Assembly (NCBI GenBank): GCA_000341795.1
Contig: AODO01000062.1
Coordinates: forward strand, 110,232 to 174,231
DNA from: Rhodococcus triatomae BKS 15-14
Lineage (GTDB): Bacteria; Actinomycetota; Actinomycetes; Mycobacteriales; Mycobacteriaceae
Length of the DNA: 64,000 bases
Reading direction: 5' to 3'
Shown here: in pieces, positions 32,476-41,348 of the stretch
Numbering within the stretch: the stretch's first letter is position 1
Layout of the letters: every line of letters begins with the position of its first letter
The notes under the pieces: generated by a model
Databases searched by the model: none
The model's input: the letters and a program-made list of their open reading frames with translations, nothing else
What the model was told of the DNA's origin: nothing
Translations under genes and position numbers: made by a program

Positions 32476-33938
32476 GACGCCGCCGCCGCGAAGGTCTTGA
32501 GCTCGAGGAACTCCTCGAGACCGGCGGTGCCCATCTCACGGCCGATGCCGGACTCCTTGTAGCCGCCGAAGGGGACGTCGGGGGTGAAGTAGTTGCCACC
32601 GTTGATACTGAAGGTCCCGGTGCGGATGCGCCGCCCGACCGCGATGGCGCGCTCCTCGTCGCTGCTGATGACGCCGCCCGAGAGGCCGAACGCCGAGTTG
32701 TTGGCGATGCGGACGGCGTCGTCGTCACCGTCGTGCGGGATGAGCGCCAGCACCGGTCCGAACACCTCGTCCTGGGCGATCTCGCTGTCGGGATCGACGC
32801 CCGCGAGGAGGGTGGGCTTGTAGAAGAACCCGGGGCTCACCTTCTCGCCACCCGTGACGAGCGTCGCGCCCGCGGCGACCGCGCGCTGGACCATGCCGTC
32901 GACCTTGTCCCGCTGCTTCTCGGTGATCAGTGGGCCCATGTAGGTCTTGGGGTCGCTCGGATCGCCGAAGGGGACGCGCTGCAGGAACGCGGACACCAGT
33001 TGTGCCACCTCGTCGTGCTTGTCGCGGGGCACCAGCATGCGCGTGGTGAGGGCGCAGCCCTGTCCGGCGTGCGCGCAGATGCTGAAGGCCGCGAACTGTG
33101 CGGCCATCTGCAGGTCGGCGTCGTCGAGGACGATGAGCGCGGACTTTCCGCCGAGTTCGAGGAAGACCCGCTTGAGGGTGTCACTCGCGGCGGCCATGAT
33201 CTTCTTGCCGACGACGGTGGAGCCGGTGAAGGTGACGACGTCGACGTCGGGATGCGTGGTCATCACTTCACCGACGGCGATCTCGGACGAGGACAGGATG
33301 TTCACGACACCGGCGGGGATGTCGGTGTGGTTCGCGATGATCTCGCCGAGGAGCTGGGTGATCAGCGGCGTGTCCGGCGACCCCTTGAGCACCACGGTGC
33401 ACCCGGCGGCGAGCGCCGGCGCAAGCTTCGCGAGCGCGAGCTGGTTCGGGTAGTTGTACGCGGTGATCGCGGCGACGACGCCTGCGGATTCCTTCTCGAT
33501 CCACCGACGGTGCTTCTGCCCGCGGATCTCGATCTCGCCGATGTCCTCGGTCATCGGGTAGCTGCGCAGCAGGTCCGCGTAGTAGCGGACGATCTCGATC
33601 GGCGCGGCGAGCTGGTTCGCGTAGGTGAGCTGCCGAGTGGCGCCGACCTCGGCGATCGTCAGCTCGCGCATCTCCTCGACGTTGTCGAGCAGCGCCTGAT
33701 GGAGCTGGTCGAGGCAGCGGACACGCAGATCCACGTTCGTCGACCAGTCGGTGTTGTCGAAGGCCCGGCGCGCGGCGGCGACGGCGGCCTCGGCGTGCGT
33801 GACGTCGGCGTCGGGCGCGTATCCGACGACCTCGCCCGTCGCCGGGTTGATCGAGGTGATCACGCGTTCCGTGGCAACAAGCTCACCGTCGATGAGCAGG
33901 CTCTTCCGAATACCCGGCACCGTGTCCTGAGATGACAT
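32472..33938 (-). CDS. NAD(P)-dependent aldehyde dehydrogenase
   Basis: The first gene of the minus-strand catabolic operon, 488 residues. Classic motifs are present: AITAYNYPNQLALAKLAPALAAG, cofactor loop TFTGSTVVGKKI, general-base Glu in LELGGKSALIVL, nucleophilic Cys in AGQGCALTTRML, EVFGPVLALI and NGGNYFTPDVPFGGYKESG. The ATG at 33938 follows a near-perfect ribosome-binding site, GAGGAGACGGG. It is divergent from the TauD-led operon, with palindromic elements between the two. It would oxidise an aldehyde to the acid used by the CoA-transferase. Confidence 0.93.
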   Translation of the reverse strand: MSSQDTVPGIRKSLLIDGELVATERVITSINPATGEVVGYAPDADVTHAEAAVAAARRAFDNTDWSTNVDLRVRCLDQLHQALLDNVEEMRELTIAEVGATRQLTYANQLAAPIEIVRYYADLLRSYPMTEDIGEIEIRGQKHRRWIEKESAGVVAAITAYNYPNQLALAKLAPALAAGCTVVLKGSPDTPLITQLLGEIIANHTDIPAGVVNILSSSEIAVGEVMTTHPDVDVVTFTGSTVVGKKIMAAASDTLKRVFLELGGKSALIVLDDADLQMAAQFAAFSICAHAGQGCALTTRMLVPRDKHDEVAQLVSAFLQRVPFGDPSDPKTYMGPLITEKQRDKVDGMVQRAVAAGATLVTGGEKVSPGFFYKPTLLAGVDPDSEIAQDEVFGPVLALIPHDGDDDAVRIANNSAFGLSGGVISSDEERAIAVGRRIRTGTFSINGGNYFTPDVPFGGYKESGIGREMGTAGLEEFLELKTFAAAAS

Positions 33939-33966
33939 CCCGTCTCCTCGCTGTCGTGAAAATCCC

Positions 33967-34127
33967 ATTCTCTATTGAGAGAATTTGAGATACGTTCTGT
34001 GAGAACAGTAACAATCCAAACCGCTCCTGCATACCCCGAATCAGAAGTCGGAACCCAGCCCGTACGGCTTCATCCTGCGGACATTCGAACCTTGCGGGCG
34101 TATCTCAAGCGAGAGTATGGTTCTCGC
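33967..34127. promoter_or_regulatory. Divergent promoter with three palindromic TTCTC/GAGAA sites
   Basis: Three inverted repeats share a half-site: ATTCTC-N6-GAGAAT (33967-33984), GTTCT-GTG-AGAAC (33994-34006) and GCGAGA-N7-TCTCGC (34109-34127). A plus-strand promoter can be drawn as TTGAGA (33985-33990), an 18-bp spacer and TAACAA, which places the middle palindrome between -35 and -10. This layout suggests one repressor controlling both arms of the island. No regulator gene lies inside the island, so the protein is unknown. Confidence 0.5.
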
Positions 34128-34146
34128 AATCGGAAGGGAGATTCTT

Positions 34147-34956
34147 GTGATCGAGACCAATGCGCTCCGGCCCTCGTTGGGCGTGGAAGTGACCGGGGTG
34201 AACGACCTCGCGAACGAAGATGTCATCGCCCAGTGCCTCGAGGCGCTGAAGTGGCGCGGGGTGCTCCTGATCCGGGGGCTGGATCTGGACGACGAGGCGC
34301 AGCTGGCGTTCAGCCGTCGCCTCGGCGACGTCCGGGTGTTGAGCAACGGCGCAGAGATCTTCACCGTGTCTCTCGACCCGGCGAAGAGCTCGTCGGCGGA
34401 GTACCTCAAGGGCACCTTCCACTGGCACATCGACGACACCACCAACGACATCCCGGCAAAGGCGACGATGCTGACCTGCAGGCAGGCGGCGATGGTCGGT
34501 GGCGGTACCCAGTTCGCCAGCACCTATGCGGCATACGACACGATGCCGGAGCAGGACCGGAAGCGGTACGAAGGGCTGCGAGTGGTTCACAGCTTCGAGG
34601 CCGCCCAGCGGTTGGTTCACCCGGATCCGACCGACGAGCAGCTCGCCGCGTACCGCCAGCTGCCCACCCACGAATCGGACCTCGTGTGGAGTCGTCGGGA
34701 CGGCCGCAAGTCGTTCGTCATCGGCGCCACCGCGGACCACATCGTCGGCATGGACCCGGCCGAGAGCCGTGCACTCCTCGACGAACTTCTCGAGTGGTCG
34801 ACCCAGGAGCAGTTCTCCTACACCCACGAGTGGCGGGAAGGTGACGTCGTGATCTGGGACAACACCGGAATGCTCCACCGCGCCCTCCCGTACGACCCCT
34901 CCTCGCAGCGGACCATGCAACGCACCACGATCGTCGGAAACGAGGCCTGGGCGTGA
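34147..34956 (+). CDS. TauD/TfdA family Fe(II)/2-oxoglutarate dioxygenase
   Basis: A 269-residue dioxygenase and first gene of the plus-strand arm. Iron ligands are the HxD pair in TFHWHIDDT and a distal His in DNTGMLHRA; an Arg after it would hold 2-oxoglutarate. The GTG at 34147 is preferred because GGAAGGGAGA precedes it; an ATG 30 bp upstream lies inside a palindrome and lacks such a site. It is distinct from the two sulfur-type TauD proteins in this window and probably hydroxylates the island's own substrate. It overlaps the SDR gene as GTGA. Confidence 0.9.
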   Translation: MIETNALRPSLGVEVTGVNDLANEDVIAQCLEALKWRGVLLIRGLDLDDEAQLAFSRRLGDVRVLSNGAEIFTVSLDPAKSSSAEYLKGTFHWHIDDTTNDIPAKATMLTCRQAAMVGGGTQFASTYAAYDTMPEQDRKRYEGLRVVHSFEAAQRLVHPDPTDEQLAAYRQLPTHESDLVWSRRDGRKSFVIGATADHIVGMDPAESRALLDELLEWSTQEQFSYTHEWREGDVVIWDNTGMLHRALPYDPSSQRTMQRTTIVGNEAWA

Positions 34957-35657
34957 AGACAGCAGTCGTCACCGGTGGCGCGTCCGGAATCGGGCGCGCC
35001 ATCGCGGACCGCCTCCGCGCAGACGGATGCCATGTCGCGGTCCTCGACCTCAATCCCGGCGACGACGACTTCTCGCACGCCGCCGACGTGTCCGACCGCG
35101 ATCAGGTCGAGGCGGCACTGACCAGGATCCGCGCCCAGCTCGGCCCCGTGTCGATCCTGGTGAACGCCGCCGGCCTCGAGGGGTACGCCCGCTTCAAGAA
35201 GCTCCCGTTCGAGGAGTGGAATCGCGTCATCAACGTCAACCTCAACGGCACCTTCCACTGCATCCAGGCGACCATCCCCGACATGCTCGAGGCCGGATGG
35301 GGCCGCATCGTGAACATCTCGTCCTCCAGCGCCCACTCCGGTCAACCGTTCATGTCGCACTACGTCGCGGCGAAGTCCGCGGTGAACGGCCTGACCAAGT
35401 CACTGGCCCTGGAGCTCGGCCCGTCCGGCATCACCGTCAACGCCGTGCCGCCGGGCTTCATCGACACCCCGATGCTGCGCAAGGCGGAGGCCGACAACAA
35501 GCTCGGCGGCACCATCGACGAACACATCCAGCGCACCCCCGTCCGCCGCGTCGGTCGCCCGGAGGACATCGCCGCGGCCTGCGCCTTCCTCGTCTCCGAG
35601 GAGGCCGGCTACGTCAACGGCCAGATCCTCGGCGTCAACGGTGGCCGAAACACCTGA
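34953..35657 (+). CDS. Short-chain dehydrogenase/reductase (FabG-like)
   Basis: A 234-residue classical SDR. The cofactor motif TGGASGIG is at residues 8-15, Asp of VLDLNPG suggests NAD preference, NAAG and the catalytic Ser/Tyr/Lys run as SSSSAHSGQPFMSHYVAAKSA, and the family ending reads YVNGQILGVNGG. The N-terminus is short (MKTAVVTGG). It likely oxidises a secondary alcohol produced by the dioxygenase or P450, or acts on a 3-hydroxyacyl-CoA. Confidence 0.92.
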   Translation: MKTAVVTGGASGIGRAIADRLRADGCHVAVLDLNPGDDDFSHAADVSDRDQVEAALTRIRAQLGPVSILVNAAGLEGYARFKKLPFEEWNRVINVNLNGTFHCIQATIPDMLEAGWGRIVNISSSSAHSGQPFMSHYVAAKSAVNGLTKSLALELGPSGITVNAVPPGFIDTPMLRKAEADNKLGGTIDEHIQRTPVRRVGRPEDIAAACAFLVSEEAGYVNGQILGVNGGRNT

Positions 35658-35694
35658 CAGTGCAGCACAATCCGTTCACCGAAAGGACACCCCC

Positions 35695-36555
35695 ATGGGT
35701 CGTGTAGAAGGCAAGGTCGCATTCGTCACCGGAGCCGCCCGGGGCCAGGGTCGCAGCCACGCGGTGCGCCTGGCCGAGGAGGGCGCCGACATCATCGCGG
35801 TGGACCTCTGCAAGGACATGTCGTCCATCGGCTACCCGATGGCCACCCCCGAGGACCTCGAGGAGACCAGCCGGCTGATCGAGAAGCACGGCCGCCGCGT
35901 CGTCGCGATCGAGGCCGACGTCCGCGAGGCCGACCAGATGCGCAGGGCGATCGAGCAGGGCATCGCCGAACTCGGCAAACTCGACATCGTCGTCGCGCAG
36001 GCCGGCGTGGCCGGGATGAAGGGCGAGCCCGCCGTTCAGGCGTGGTGCGACGTCGTCAACACCAACCTCGTCGGCACCATCAACGCCGTTCAGGCGGCAC
36101 TGCCGCACCTGAGCGAGGGCGCCTCGATCATCGCGACCGGATCGCTCGCGGCGATGATGGACGTCAGCAAGGTCGACCAGCCCGGCAAGGACCTCGGCGG
36201 CGTCGCCTACGTGTTCTCGAAGCGTGCTCTCTCCCAGTACGTCCACGAGCTGGCCACCCACCTCGCCCCGCGCAGGATCCGCGCGAACGTCGTGCACCCG
36301 ACGAACTGCAACACCGACATGTTGCAGAGCGAACCGATGTACCGCTCGTTCCGTCCCGATCTCGAGAAGCCGACCCGCGCCGATGCGGAACCGGCCTTCC
36401 ACGTGCAGCAGGCGATGCCCGTGCCGTACGTCGAACCCGAGGACATCAGCGACACCGTCCTGTTCCTGGCGTCCGACGAGGCCAAGTACGTCACCGGTAT
36501 GCAGATGCGCGTGGACGCCGGCGGCTACCTCAAGTGGTACGACTACCACATCTGA
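35695..36555 (+). CDS. Mycofactocin-coupled SDR family oxidoreductase
   Basis: A 286-residue SDR of the subgroup that holds a non-exchangeable NAD and passes electrons to the peptide-derived carrier mycofactocin (carveol-dehydrogenase-like). Diagnostic are GAARGQGRSHAVRLAEEGAD with IIAVDLC, the long insertion after Asp-Leu-Cys (SSIGYPMATPEDLEETSRLI), the Tyr-x3-Lys as AYVFSKRA, and the late HPTNCNTDML. The ATG has GAAAGGA upstream. It starts a subcluster with ferredoxin and P450. Mycofactocin biosynthesis genes are not in this window and must lie elsewhere. Confidence 0.9.
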   Translation: MGRVEGKVAFVTGAARGQGRSHAVRLAEEGADIIAVDLCKDMSSIGYPMATPEDLEETSRLIEKHGRRVVAIEADVREADQMRRAIEQGIAELGKLDIVVAQAGVAGMKGEPAVQAWCDVVNTNLVGTINAVQAALPHLSEGASIIATGSLAAMMDVSKVDQPGKDLGGVAYVFSKRALSQYVHELATHLAPRRIRANVVHPTNCNTDMLQSEPMYRSFRPDLEKPTRADAEPAFHVQQAMPVPYVEPEDISDTVLFLASDEAKYVTGMQMRVDAGGYLKWYDYHI

Positions 36556-36586
36556 GTCGAATTCACCTGCGACAAGGAGGAATACA

Positions 36587-36778
36587 GTGAAAGTGCAGGT
36601 CGATTCACACCGCTGCCAGGGTCACACGCTGTGCGCGATGGCAGCACCGGATTCGTTCGAGCTCAGCGACATCGACGGACATTCCACCCCGGTCAGCGAG
36701 GACGTGCCCGCCGGTCGGGAGGAGGACGTGCGCGAGGCCGCCCGGTCCTGCCCCGAGCAGGCCATCTCGATCTCCTGA
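36587..36778 (+). CDS. Single-cluster ferredoxin ([3Fe-4S] type)
   Basis: A 63-residue ferredoxin, the electron donor expected for the adjacent P450. Only three cluster Cys are present: Cys10 and Cys16 in HRCQGHTLCAM and Cys55 in CPEQAI. A His occupies the position of the second ligand (C-x2-H-x2-C), the pattern of P450-linked 3Fe-4S or His-ligated ferredoxins of actinobacteria. The GTG start follows a perfect AAGGAGG. It lies 51 bp ahead of the P450. Confidence 0.93.
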   Translation: MKVQVDSHRCQGHTLCAMAAPDSFELSDIDGHSTPVSEDVPAGREEDVREAARSCPEQAISIS

Positions 36779-36829
36779 CCGGGATCCGGGTACGCGATCC
36801 CGCTCGAATTCCCAGAGAGGACAGCGCCG

Positions 36830-38197
36830 ATGAGCGTTGACGACGTCGTCGCGGACGACAGTCGAAAGAAGATCACCTTCCAGTTCGACCGACACGCCCC
36901 CGAATACCGCGACCGCTTCCTGCCGATCACGCAGGAGATGCACGACAAGTGCCCGATGGCGTGGTCGGACACCCACGGCGGCCACTGGGTCGCCGCGGGC
37001 AGCGACCAGGTCTTCGAACTGGCCAGGTGCCCGGAGGTCTCCAACGACCACGACATCCACGGCAAGCGCCGAGGCTACAAGGGCATCAACATCCCGACGG
37101 CGCAGCGCGCCTCGGGCGTCCGCGGCGGCATCCTCGAGATGGACGAGCCCGAACACCGCGAGTTCCGGGCCCTGCTCAACCCGTACCTGTCGCCCGCAGC
37201 CGTCAACCGTTGGATCCCCTTCATCGACGAAGTGGTCCGCGCCAGCATCGACGAGAAGATCGAGACCGGCCACATCGACTTCGTCGACGAACTCGCCAAC
37301 ATCGTTCCCGCGGTCCTCACCCTCGGGATGCTCGGTATCCCGTTGGAGAAGTGGACGATCTACAACGAGCCGGTGCACGCCGCCGTGTACACCCCGCCGG
37401 ACTCCCCGGACATCCCGCGTATCGCCGAGTTGCATCGCGCGATGGGACTCGATCTGCTCACCAACCTGTTCGAGATCCGTCAGAATCCGCGTCCCGGACT
37501 CATCAACGCGATCGCGGACGTCGAGGTTCTCGGCGAGAAGCCGGACGAGATGGAGCTGCTGGGCATCCTCAGCCTGATCATCGGCGGCGGTTTCGACACC
37601 ACGACTGCGCTCACCGCGCACGCGCTCGAATGGCTGTCGGAGAATCCCGAGCAGCGGGCGACGCTCAGCGCCGACAGGGAGTCGGTGCTCGACTCGGCGA
37701 CGGAGGAGTTCCTCCGGTTCTTCGCCCCCGCGCCCGGCGACGGGCGCACCATCTCCGAGGACTGCGAGTACGCGGGTGCACAGTTGAAGGAGGGCGATCG
37801 GCTCTGGCTGTCCTGGGCCATGGCGAACCGGGACGCGTCGTTGTTCCCCGAACCGAACGCGATCGATCTCGAGCGGACCGGCAACCGGCACTTCAGCTTC
37901 GGGCTCGGTATCCACCGGTGCATCGGATCGAATGTCGCCCGAACGGTGTTCAAGCGGATGCTGCTGGCCGTTCTCGACCGGATGCCCGATTACCGGTGTG
38001 ATCCGGAGGGCACTGTCCACTACGACACCATCGGCGTCATCCAGGGCATGCGACACCTGCCGGCCACCTTCACCCCCGGCCCACGGCTGGGCCCCGGGCT
38101 CGACGAGACCCTGGCGCAGCTCCAGAAGCTGTGCGACGAGGAACGTCTCGCCGAACCGCTCGCGCTCCGACGCAAGGCGGCGGCCGAGAGTGACTGA
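36830..38197 (+). CDS. Cytochrome P450 monooxygenase
   Basis: A 455-residue soluble P450. The haem ligand is Cys364 in FSFGLGIHRCIG; the I-helix reads IIGGGFDTTTALTAHALEW and the K-helix ExxR lies in EEFLRF. The Thr expected for oxygen activation is in GGGFDTTT. It receives electrons through the ferredoxin encoded just before it; no ferredoxin reductase is in the window. The C-terminal tail runs about 40 residues beyond the usual end. It hydroxylates the island's substrate, whose identity is unknown. It overlaps the next gene by 8 bp. Confidence 0.93.
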   Translation: MSVDDVVADDSRKKITFQFDRHAPEYRDRFLPITQEMHDKCPMAWSDTHGGHWVAAGSDQVFELARCPEVSNDHDIHGKRRGYKGINIPTAQRASGVRGGILEMDEPEHREFRALLNPYLSPAAVNRWIPFIDEVVRASIDEKIETGHIDFVDELANIVPAVLTLGMLGIPLEKWTIYNEPVHAAVYTPPDSPDIPRIAELHRAMGLDLLTNLFEIRQNPRPGLINAIADVEVLGEKPDEMELLGILSLIIGGGFDTTTALTAHALEWLSENPEQRATLSADRESVLDSATEEFLRFFAPAPGDGRTISEDCEYAGAQLKEGDRLWLSWAMANRDASLFPEPNAIDLERTGNRHFSFGLGIHRCIGSNVARTVFKRMLLAVLDRMPDYRCDPEGTVHYDTIGVIQGMRHLPATFTPGPRLGPGLDETLAQLQKLCDEERLAEPLALRRKAAAESD

Positions 38198-39893
38198 CAC
38201 GGCAGTCGCCGATCCGGCGAGGGGGGACGGCCGGGCGCCCGCGTCCGGCCGTCCCCTCCCGCTGGTCACCGATGAGAACCGCTTCTTCTGGACGTCCGGC
38301 GCCGACGGCGTCCTGCGGATCCAGGGCTGTGACTCGTGTGACGCCCTGATCCACCCACCTCAACCCGTCTGCCGGTACTGCCGCAGCCACGAGCTGAGCC
38401 CACGCGAGGTGTCCGGGCAGGCCACGCTGGTCGGTTTCACGGTGAACCATCGATTCGGCCTCCCCGGACTCGAACCGCCGTTCGTCGTCGCGCAGGTCGC
38501 GCTGGTGGAGGACCCGCGGGTCCGGCTGACCACCAACGTCGTGGACTGCGAGTTCGACGCGCTGACCCTCGGGACGACGGTGGAGGTCACCTTCCTCCAC
38601 GACGACGATGTGTGGCTGCCGTTGTTCACCCCGACGGCCGGGCACCCCGAGCCCGTCGAACTGCCCGCCGACGAGATCGAACCGGAGCGTATCTCCGAGT
38701 ACGTCCGGCCCATGGCGACCACGACGAAGTTCGAGGATCGCGTCGCGCTCACCGGCATCGGCACGTCGGACATCGGGCGACGCCTGATGCGTTCGCCGAT
38801 GGACCTGACGATCGAGGCCTGCGAGCGCGCCGTCGCGGACGCTGGTCTGACGATGGCCGACATCGACGGCATCGCGAGCTATCCCGGAGCCGGCGAGGTC
38901 GGCGGGTTCGGCGAAGGTGGCGTCACGTCCGTCGAGGCGGCCCTCGGACTGCGACCGACCTGGCACAACGGCGGCATCGAGACGTTCGGCCCCAGCGGAT
39001 CGGTGATCGCCGCGATGCTCGCCGTCGCCGGCGGGCTGGCTCGGCACGTCCTGTGTTACCGGACCCTGTGGGAATCCACGCACGCGGAACTCGTGAAGAG
39101 CGGCCGGCTCCGGCAGGGCATGCCGGGGCGAACGACGAAGTGGCAGTTCCCGTTCGGTTCCACGTCGGCCGCGCACACGCTCGCGCAGAACGCGCAGCGG
39201 CACTTCCACCGATACGGCACCACGAGGGAGACCCTCGGCTGGATCGCACTGAACCAGCGTGCCAACGCCGAACTGAATCCGACCGCGATCTATCGCGACC
39301 CGCTGACCATGGACGACTACCTCGGCGCCCGGCAGATCACCACCCCGTTCGGGCTCTACGACTGCGACGTCCCCTGCGACGGTGCCGTCGCGGTGATCGT
39401 CTCCGCTGTCGAGACAGTCGGTGACCTCGCCGCGACACCGGTGTTCGTGGAGGCGGTCGGCACCCAGATCGTCGAACGCATCGAATGGGACCAAAGCACC
39501 CTCACACACGAGCCTCAGGTCCTCGGACCCGCCGCTCACATGTGGTCGCGCACGTCGCTGCGTCCCGACGACGTCGACGTGGCGGAACTCTACGACGGCT
39601 TCACCTTCAACTGCCTGTCCTGGATCGAGGCGCTGGGCTTCTGCGGCATCGGCGAGGCCGGGGACTTCCTCGACGGCGGTCACAACATCGCACGTGACGG
39701 CGTGCTTCCCCTCAACACGCACGGCGGCCAGCTCTCGCACGGACGCACGCACGGCATGGGCCTGATCCACGAGGCGATCACCCAGCTGCGTGGCGCCGGC
39801 GGCGCCCGCCAGATCCCCGACGCCCGGGTGGCCGTCGTCAGCAGCGGCGGCCTCTCCCCCGGGGGTGCCCTTCTTCTCCGGAGTGAGCCATGA
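38190..39893 (+). CDS. Fused DUF35 (zinc ribbon/OB-fold) and Ltp2-like thiolase-fold aldolase
   Basis: A 567-residue fusion. Residues 30-165 are a DUF35 protein with a rubredoxin-type zinc ribbon (Cys47, Cys50, Cys61, Cys64) and an OB-fold. Residues 185-567 are a thiolase-fold enzyme matching Ltp2, the steroid side-chain retro-aldolase: GFCGIGEAGDFLDGG, LPLNTHGGQLSHGRTHGMG and the Tyr in ELYDGFTFN align well with remembered Ltp2. The thiolase nucleophile is absent (ETFGPSGS where NxCxxG is expected), as in Ltp2. In mycobacteria Ltp2 needs the separate DUF35 domain of ChsH2; here both are on one chain. Predicted reaction: cleavage of a beta-hydroxyacyl-CoA. The GTG start overlaps the P450 stop by 8 bp. 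Confidence 0.82.
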   Translation: MTDTAVADPARGDGRAPASGRPLPLVTDENRFFWTSGADGVLRIQGCDSCDALIHPPQPVCRYCRSHELSPREVSGQATLVGFTVNHRFGLPGLEPPFVVAQVALVEDPRVRLTTNVVDCEFDALTLGTTVEVTFLHDDDVWLPLFTPTAGHPEPVELPADEIEPERISEYVRPMATTTKFEDRVALTGIGTSDIGRRLMRSPMDLTIEACERAVADAGLTMADIDGIASYPGAGEVGGFGEGGVTSVEAALGLRPTWHNGGIETFGPSGSVIAAMLAVAGGLARHVLCYRTLWESTHAELVKSGRLRQGMPGRTTKWQFPFGSTSAAHTLAQNAQRHFHRYGTTRETLGWIALNQRANAELNPTAIYRDPLTMDDYLGARQITTPFGLYDCDVPCDGAVAVIVSAVETVGDLAATPVFVEAVGTQIVERIEWDQSTLTHEPQVLGPAAHMWSRTSLRPDDVDVAELYDGFTFNCLSWIEALGFCGIGEAGDFLDGGHNIARDGVLPLNTHGGQLSHGRTHGMGLIHEAITQLRGAGGARQIPDARVAVVSSGGLSPGGALLLRSEP

Positions 39894-40816
39894 CCGCCAC
39901 CGACACCGACCTGGTCGCCACCACGGTCGACACCCTCACCCCCGTCCGCCGCGTCGTCGACGTCGACGGCATCCCCATGTCCGCGCTGGTCGCCCAGGTG
40001 CCGCGTCCACGCGCGGTCGTCGTGGCGTTGCACGGCGGCGCGACGAACTCCGCCTACTTCGACTGCCCGGGGCATCCCAGGTACTCCCTGCTGCGCGTCG
40101 CGGCGGCGCTCGGCTACACGGCGATCGCCCTGGACCGTCCCGGCTACGGAAGTTCGCACCCGCATGCCGTCGAGGTCGCGCCGGCCGAGCGGCGAGTGGA
40201 CCTCGCCTACGGCGCGATCGATCGGCTCCTCGACGGAAGTGACCGTGGAGAAGGACTTTTCGTGCTCGCTCACTCGGTGGGATGTGAGCTCGGGACCCGG
40301 CTCGCGGCAGACGAGCGCGGGCACGACCTGCTCGGCCTCGAACTGTCGGGCACCGGCCGCCGGCATCAGGACCGTGCGCACGGCATCCTCGGTTCGAGCG
40401 AGCGCAACGCACCACCGGCCGGAGTTCGCGAACTGCTGTGGACGCCGGAGCGGCTGTATCCCCGCGAACTGCTCGGTGGTGGTCCCATCGCATCGGCGAC
40501 CCCGTCGTACGAGACGCGGGTCGTCGGCGACTGGCCGGGCACCACGTTTCCGGACCTCGCGGCCCGCGTGACCGTCCCCGTGCACTTCACCGCGGGCGAG
40601 TACGAGCACGTGTGGAGAAACGATCCCGAGGCGCTGCAGGCCGTCGCCGCACTGTTCACTGCCGCACAGCGATTCGAGTGCACCACCCAGCCCGACGGCG
40701 GGCACAACCTCAGCCTCGGCCACACCGCCGCGGCCTACCACCTGAGCGTGCTGTCGTTCCTCGAGGAGTGCATCGCCGGACGCCGCCACGGCACCGATTC
40801 CGAAGGAGGTGCGTGA
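39890..40816 (+). CDS. Alpha/beta hydrolase
   Basis: A 308-residue hydrolase. The oxyanion strand is VVALHGGATNSAYF, the nucleophile elbow LAHSVGCE has Ser but Ala in place of the first Gly of GxSxG, and the catalytic His is in DGGHNLSLG. It may be an esterase, lactonase or thioesterase acting late in the pathway. It overlaps the aldolase gene by ATGA and is followed closely by DoxX. Confidence 0.88.
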   Translation: MTATDTDLVATTVDTLTPVRRVVDVDGIPMSALVAQVPRPRAVVVALHGGATNSAYFDCPGHPRYSLLRVAAALGYTAIALDRPGYGSSHPHAVEVAPAERRVDLAYGAIDRLLDGSDRGEGLFVLAHSVGCELGTRLAADERGHDLLGLELSGTGRRHQDRAHGILGSSERNAPPAGVRELLWTPERLYPRELLGGGPIASATPSYETRVVGDWPGTTFPDLAARVTVPVHFTAGEYEHVWRNDPEALQAVAALFTAAQRFECTTQPDGGHNLSLGHTAAAYHLSVLSFLEECIAGRRHGTDSEGGA

Positions 40817-40817
40817 C

Positions 40818-41348
40818 ATGACCGCCGTCGACACCGCGCAACTGCTCATCCGCCTGATCCTCGGCGCCACGATGATCGCGCACGGCGTCAACCACTGGCT
40901 CGGCGGCGGACGCATCGACGGCACCGCCCGCTGGTTCAGCGGTCTCGGACTGCGACGCGGCACGCTGCAGGCGTGGGCGAGCGTCGTCACCGAGATCGGC
41001 GCCGGCCTACTGCTCGTCCTCGGACTGCTGACGCCGCTCGCCTGCGCCGCCGTCGTCTCCGTCATGGTCGTCGCCGGCTTCCTGGCGCACCGGCCGAACG
41101 GCTTCTTCGTCTTCCGTGAGGGCTACGAGTACGTCCTGGTGCTCGCGGTCGTCGCGGTGGCCCTCGCCATGCTCGGTCCGGGAGCGGCGTCCGTGGACGA
41201 CGTCGCAGGCATCTCCGCCGTCGGCTGGGCCGGCGGCGGGATCGCGCTCGGCGTCGGGGTCGTCGCGGCCGCCGGCCTGATCGCCGTCTTCTGGCGGCCG
41301 GAACCCACCGAACCCGTGTGCACCAAAACCGAAGTGGAGGCACAGTGA
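40818..41348 (+). CDS. DoxX family membrane protein
   Basis: A 176-residue protein with four hydrophobic helices. The DoxX signature is seen in LLIRLILGATMIAHGVNHW, the WFSGLGL segment and GAGLLLVLGLLTPLACAAV. Family members are linked to redox or thiol stress, but the molecular role is unclear. The ATG at 40818 follows AAGGAGG at an ideal distance. It sits inside the operon between a hydrolase and dehydrogenases. Confidence 0.85.
   Translation: MTAVDTAQLLIRLILGATMIAHGVNHWLGGGRIDGTARWFSGLGLRRGTLQAWASVVTEIGAGLLLVLGLLTPLACAAVVSVMVVAGFLAHRPNGFFVFREGYEYVLVLAVVAVALAMLGPGAASVDDVAGISAVGWAGGGIALGVGVVAAAGLIAVFWRPEPTEPVCTKTEVEAQ

Noticed and set aside
34117..34146. ATG at 34117 as the start of the TauD-like gene
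   Set aside because: It lies inside a perfect palindrome without a ribosome-binding site; the GTG at 34147 has GGAAGGGAGA at the right distance.
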